Assembly (NCBI RefSeq): GCF_027451485.1
Contig: NZ_DAIDJE010000206.1
Coordinates: 1-64,000, forward strand
Origin: Bradyrhizobium sp.
GTDB lineage: Bacteria > Pseudomonadota > Alphaproteobacteria > Rhizobiales > Xanthobacteraceae
Length of the DNA stretch: 64,000 bases
Direction: 5' to 3'
The translations under genes and the position numbers were made by a program. The notes below the pieces were generated by a model. The model saw nothing but the letters and a program-made list of their open reading frames with translations. It did no database searches and had not been told where the DNA came from. Position 1 is the first letter of the stretch. Each line of letters starts with the position of its first letter. Shown piece after piece: positions 62,013-64,000 of the stretch.

Positions 62013-63295
62013 GTGCCGGTCTTGACCTCCTTGATCTTGGGGATGTTCAGCTGGTTGAGCATGAAGCGTTCGTAGAACGGCTCGGTTTCGCCGCGCCGCA
62101 TCTTGCGAATGAAGTATTTTTCGAATGCCACTTTGGCGTAATGCACCCATTCGCCCTTGGACGACCAGTTGACGTTGCGCGGCGGAATCTGCGGCTGCGC
62201 CAGGAAGGCCACGCCGGAATCGCCGAAGTCGGCGAGACAGATGGCATTCCAGGTCGGCTGGGCGTCGGGCGTCTTGCCGCGGAGCAGGGCGCCGATGTTC
62301 ATCGCGGTCGCCGTGACCATCGACTCGATCATGAAGCCGGTCTTCGGTACGCCGACCGGAACCGGGGTCGCTCCGACTGGCGCAATCGCGACGCATACGC
62401 CGACTGCAAACACGTTCGGGAAGGCGGGGTTGCGCTGATGCTTGTCGACGATGACGAAGCCGCGAGGATTAGTCAGCTTTTCGATGCCGCGAACGGCTTC
62501 GACGCCGCGGAAGGCCGGGAGCATCATGGAATAGACAAACGGCAGATCGTGAGCCTTGTGGACCGTGCCGTTTTCCGCAAATTCCTCTACGGTCATCTTG
62601 CCGGGCTCGATACGGTCGACCCGCGCATTGGTGATCCACTTGATATGCTTTTCGCGCATCTCGCTTTCGAGCAGGCCCTTGGTGTCGCCGACGCCGTCGA
62701 GCCCGAGATGGCCGATATACGGTTCTGACGTCACGAAGGTCATTGGTACCTGATCGCGCAGCTTGCGGCGTCGGAGTTCGGTCTCCAAAATGAACAGGAA
62801 TTCGTAAGCCGGCCCGAAGCAGGATGCGCCCTGGACCGCCCCGATCACGACAGGGCCGGGCTTGGCGGCGAGCTTTTCGAACGCTTCCTGTGCCTTCGCG
62901 GCATGATCGACGTGACAGATCGATTGCGTGTAGCCCTCCGGACCCAATCCCGCAATCTCGTCAAAGGCCAGCTGGGGCCCCGTCGCGATCACGAGGTAGT
63001 CGTAGCTGATCGATGAGCCGTCGCCGAGTTCGACGCGATTCTCCTCGGGGTGAACGCGCTTGGCTCCCTGGGTGAGCAGGCGAACGCCTTTGCGCTTCAT
63101 GATGTCGGCGAGATCGATCTCGATGTCGCTGCGTTTGCGCCAGCCGACCGCGACCCACGGATTCGACGGCACGAAGTGATAGACCGCTCCCTCCGAAATG
63201 ACGCTCAGCCGGTCGCCCTTGTTGAGCTGGGGCAACAACTCATATGCCATCAGCGTTCCGCTGAGGCCTGCTCCGATTACGACAACTTCCGCCAC
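62009..63295 (-). CDS. sqr: Sulfide:quinone oxidoreductase
   Basis: A 428-residue FAD enzyme with GAGLSG at 8-13 (first cofactor motif) and VIATGPQL at ~102. Three Cys, C127, C159 and C353, have nearly the spacing of the catalytic set C124/C156/C347 of the Aquifex enzyme, supporting sulfide oxidation over plain NADH dehydrogenase activity. Later motifs are VGVPKTGFMIESMV and DFGDSG. It transfers electrons from sulfide to quinone at the membrane. Divergent from the BigR-type regulator and coupled to trxC. Confidence 0.88.
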   Translation of the reverse strand: MAEVVVIGAGLSGTLMAYELLPQLNKGDRLSVISEGAVYHFVPSNPWVAVGWRKRSDIEIDLADIMKRKGVRLLTQGAKRVHPEENRVELGDGSSISYDYLVIATGPQLAFDEIAGLGPEGYTQSICHVDHAAKAQEAFEKLAAKPGPVVIGAVQGASCFGPAYEFLFILETELRRRKLRDQVPMTFVTSEPYIGHLGLDGVGDTKGLLESEMREKHIKWITNARVDRIEPGKMTVEEFAENGTVHKAHDLPFVYSMMLPAFRGVEAVRGIEKLTNPRGFVIVDKHQRNPAFPNVFAVGVCVAIAPVGATPVPVGVPKTGFMIESMVTATAMNIGALLRGKTPDAQPTWNAICLADFGDSGVAFLAQPQIPPRNVNWSSKGEWVHYAKVAFEKYFIRKMRRGETEPFYERFMLNQLNIPKIKEVKTGT

Positions 63296-63362
63296 GACTG
63301 CCTCCTTTTGGGTTGACCGCCTCGCCGGTTTGCCCCGGCCGTCTCGCGTGATGCTTGACTAC

Positions 63363-63382
63363 ATATTCATAAATTCGTATAT
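63363..63382. promoter_or_regulatory. Candidate BigR/SqrR operator
   Basis: AT-rich imperfect palindrome ATATTC-ATAAATTC-GTATAT in the 95-nt gap between sqr and its divergent regulator, the only AT-rich segment there. It ends 8 nt before the regulator ATG, a fit for autorepression and control of sqr. Confidence 0.6.
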
Positions 63383-63390
63383 ACGCAACT

Positions 63391-63723
63391 ATGAAAATAG
63401 ATAGCGAAGTGATGGAGCGCGCGGCGGACGAAGCGAGCGATCTCCTGAAAGCGCTTGCCAACCGGCACCGGCTTCTCATCATATGCCAGTTGATCGACGG
63501 CGAGCGTTCGGTCGGCGAGCTTGCCGAATTCCTCGACCTGCGGGACTCCACAGTTTCTCAGCATCTTGCGCTCCTTCGCAAGGATGGTCTGGTAACCGCG
63601 CGGCGCGATGCGCAGACCGTTTTCTATTCGATCGCGAGCGAGCCGGCGCGCGACATCCTCAAGACGCTCTATCAAGCCTATTGCGTTACGAAACCTAAGG
63701 GCGCGCGCGCGCCCTCGCGTTGA
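63391..63723 (+). CDS. bigR: ArsR-family persulfide sensor, BigR/SqrR type
   Basis: A 110-residue winged-helix repressor: ASDLLKALANRHRLLIICQL, the recognition helix DLRDSTVSQHLALLRKDGLV and wing ARRDAQTVFYS. C32 and C98 are 66 residues apart, as are the two sensing Cys of SqrR (C41 and C107), which form a tetrasulfide bridge and release DNA when sulfide or persulfide rises. The CVCVD metal motif of ArsR is absent. Divergent from sqr-trxC-DUF2892. Confidence 0.9.
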   Translation: MKIDSEVMERAADEASDLLKALANRHRLLIICQLIDGERSVGELAEFLDLRDSTVSQHLALLRKDGLVTARRDAQTVFYSIASEPARDILKTLYQAYCVTKPKGARAPSR

Positions 63724-63733
63724 GCTAGATCAA
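63720..63733 (+). promoter_or_regulatory. FixK/FNR-type box TTGA-GCTAGA-TCAA
   Basis: A perfect TTGA-N6-TCAA dyad that overlaps the stop of the BigR-type gene and is centred about 76 nt upstream of the next ATG. A start site 41 nt downstream would leave a leader of about 35 nt. Suggests oxygen control of the downstream efflux gene. Confidence 0.7.
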
Positions 63734-63802
63734 CGCGGCATCCGACCCTTTGATGAAACAAACAATGAAGACGCGCTGCGCCGCGGTAGATGGATAGGTT
63801 CC

Positions 63803-64000
63803 ATGATCAACCAGAGTTTCCGGTTATTGGTGGCGATCGCGTCACTGTCTTTTCCTGCAGCCATGGCGGGCGCTCAGACGCTGACAGTGGCGGAACACCC
63901 GATCACGGATGAGAAGGCGGTGTTTGCCACAGTTGAAAGCATCAGCGTGGTGCCGGCGCGCAGCCGGATCGGTGGGACGGTCGCGCAGCTGCACGTGATA
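63803..64000 (+). CDS. RND efflux periplasmic adaptor (truncated by window end)
   Basis: The first 66 codons of a membrane-fusion protein: signal peptide MINQSFRLLVAIASLSFPAAMAGA, then VFATVESISVVPARSRIGGTVAQLHVI, the first beta strand and lipoyl half typical of HlyD/AcrA-like adaptors. Frame is open to the right edge. Preceded by a FixK-type box; pump and porin genes are presumably beyond the window. Confidence 0.75.
   Translation, partial: MINQSFRLLVAIASLSFPAAMAGAQTLTVAEHPITDEKAVFATVESISVVPARSRIGGTVAQLHVI

Overview
The window looks like a chromosomal segment of a high-GC alphaproteobacterium of the Bradyrhizobium / Rhodopseudomonas group. The evidence is a CIRCE-preceded groES-groEL pair, a usg gene, a DUF3126 gene, a lone core-type MetE, a bacterial transglutaminase-like cysteine peptidase, an FNR/FixK-type TTGA-N6-TCAA box, and the short palindromic repeats seen between genes throughout these genomes (CGTCATTCCGGG..CCCGGAATGACG, ATGGCCGGG..CCCGGCCAT, CCTCATCCTGAGG..GTCTCGAAGGATG). 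I found no insertion sequence, prophage or CRISPR array. One tRNA gene (Leu, anticodon UAA) is present and no rRNA.

Layout. 0-2.2 kb: the 3'-truncated groEL, groES, their promoter, a CIRCE operator and a second CIRCE-like repeat 135 bp further out. 2.2-8.1 kb: usg, a cupin with a histone-like tail, an O-acyltransferase with an SGNH domain, a nucleoside permease and an MFS exporter. 8.1-18.7 kb: an SDR and the proteasome-like peptidase Anbu. After an interrupting stretch (OFA transporter, M15 peptidase, a LuxR-type regulator with a degenerate receiver, small zinc-knuckle proteins) come the usual Anbu partners: transglutaminase, alpha-E protein and circularly permuted ATP-grasp protein. 18.9-24.8 kb: housekeeping and detoxification genes (CinA-like, xanthine phosphoribosyltransferase, core MetE, two GST-fold enzymes, quinone oxidoreductase). 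24.9-33.7 kb: a minus-strand catabolic and uptake block (enoyl-CoA hydratase, amidase, M20 and M81 metallopeptidases, and an oligopeptide-type ABC transporter without a binding protein). 33.9-39.0 kb: DoxX, PadR regulator, multicopper oxidase, MFS and ChrA. 39.0-46.7 kb: a CPG2-like peptidase, a secreted phospholipase-C/acid-phosphatase-like protein paired with a diheme peroxidase, an orphan peptide-binding protein, and an iron-sulfur protein with altered cluster ligands. 47-58.7 kb: tRNA-Leu, aldehyde dehydrogenase, an FAD monooxygenase with an NDUFS6-like zinc protein, membrane proteins of unknown function, CysE, DUF3126 and a gamma carbonic anhydrase. 58.7-61 kb: a small ribbon-helix-helix-like protein, a Gly/Tyr-rich secreted protein and a transglutaminase-like peptidase followed by two terminators. 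61.3-64 kb: a sulfide/persulfide module (DUF2892, TrxC, sulfide:quinone oxidoreductase) divergent from its probable BigR/SqrR-type sensor, then a truncated RND adaptor gene preceded by a FixK-type box.

How genes work together. The strongest functional units are groESL under HrcA/CIRCE control; the peptide/amide uptake and hydrolysis block; the multicopper oxidase-MFS-ChrA run; the Anbu system, here in two pieces; and the persulfide-sensing sqr-trxC operon. Function calls rest on motifs and family recall only. No database search was possible.
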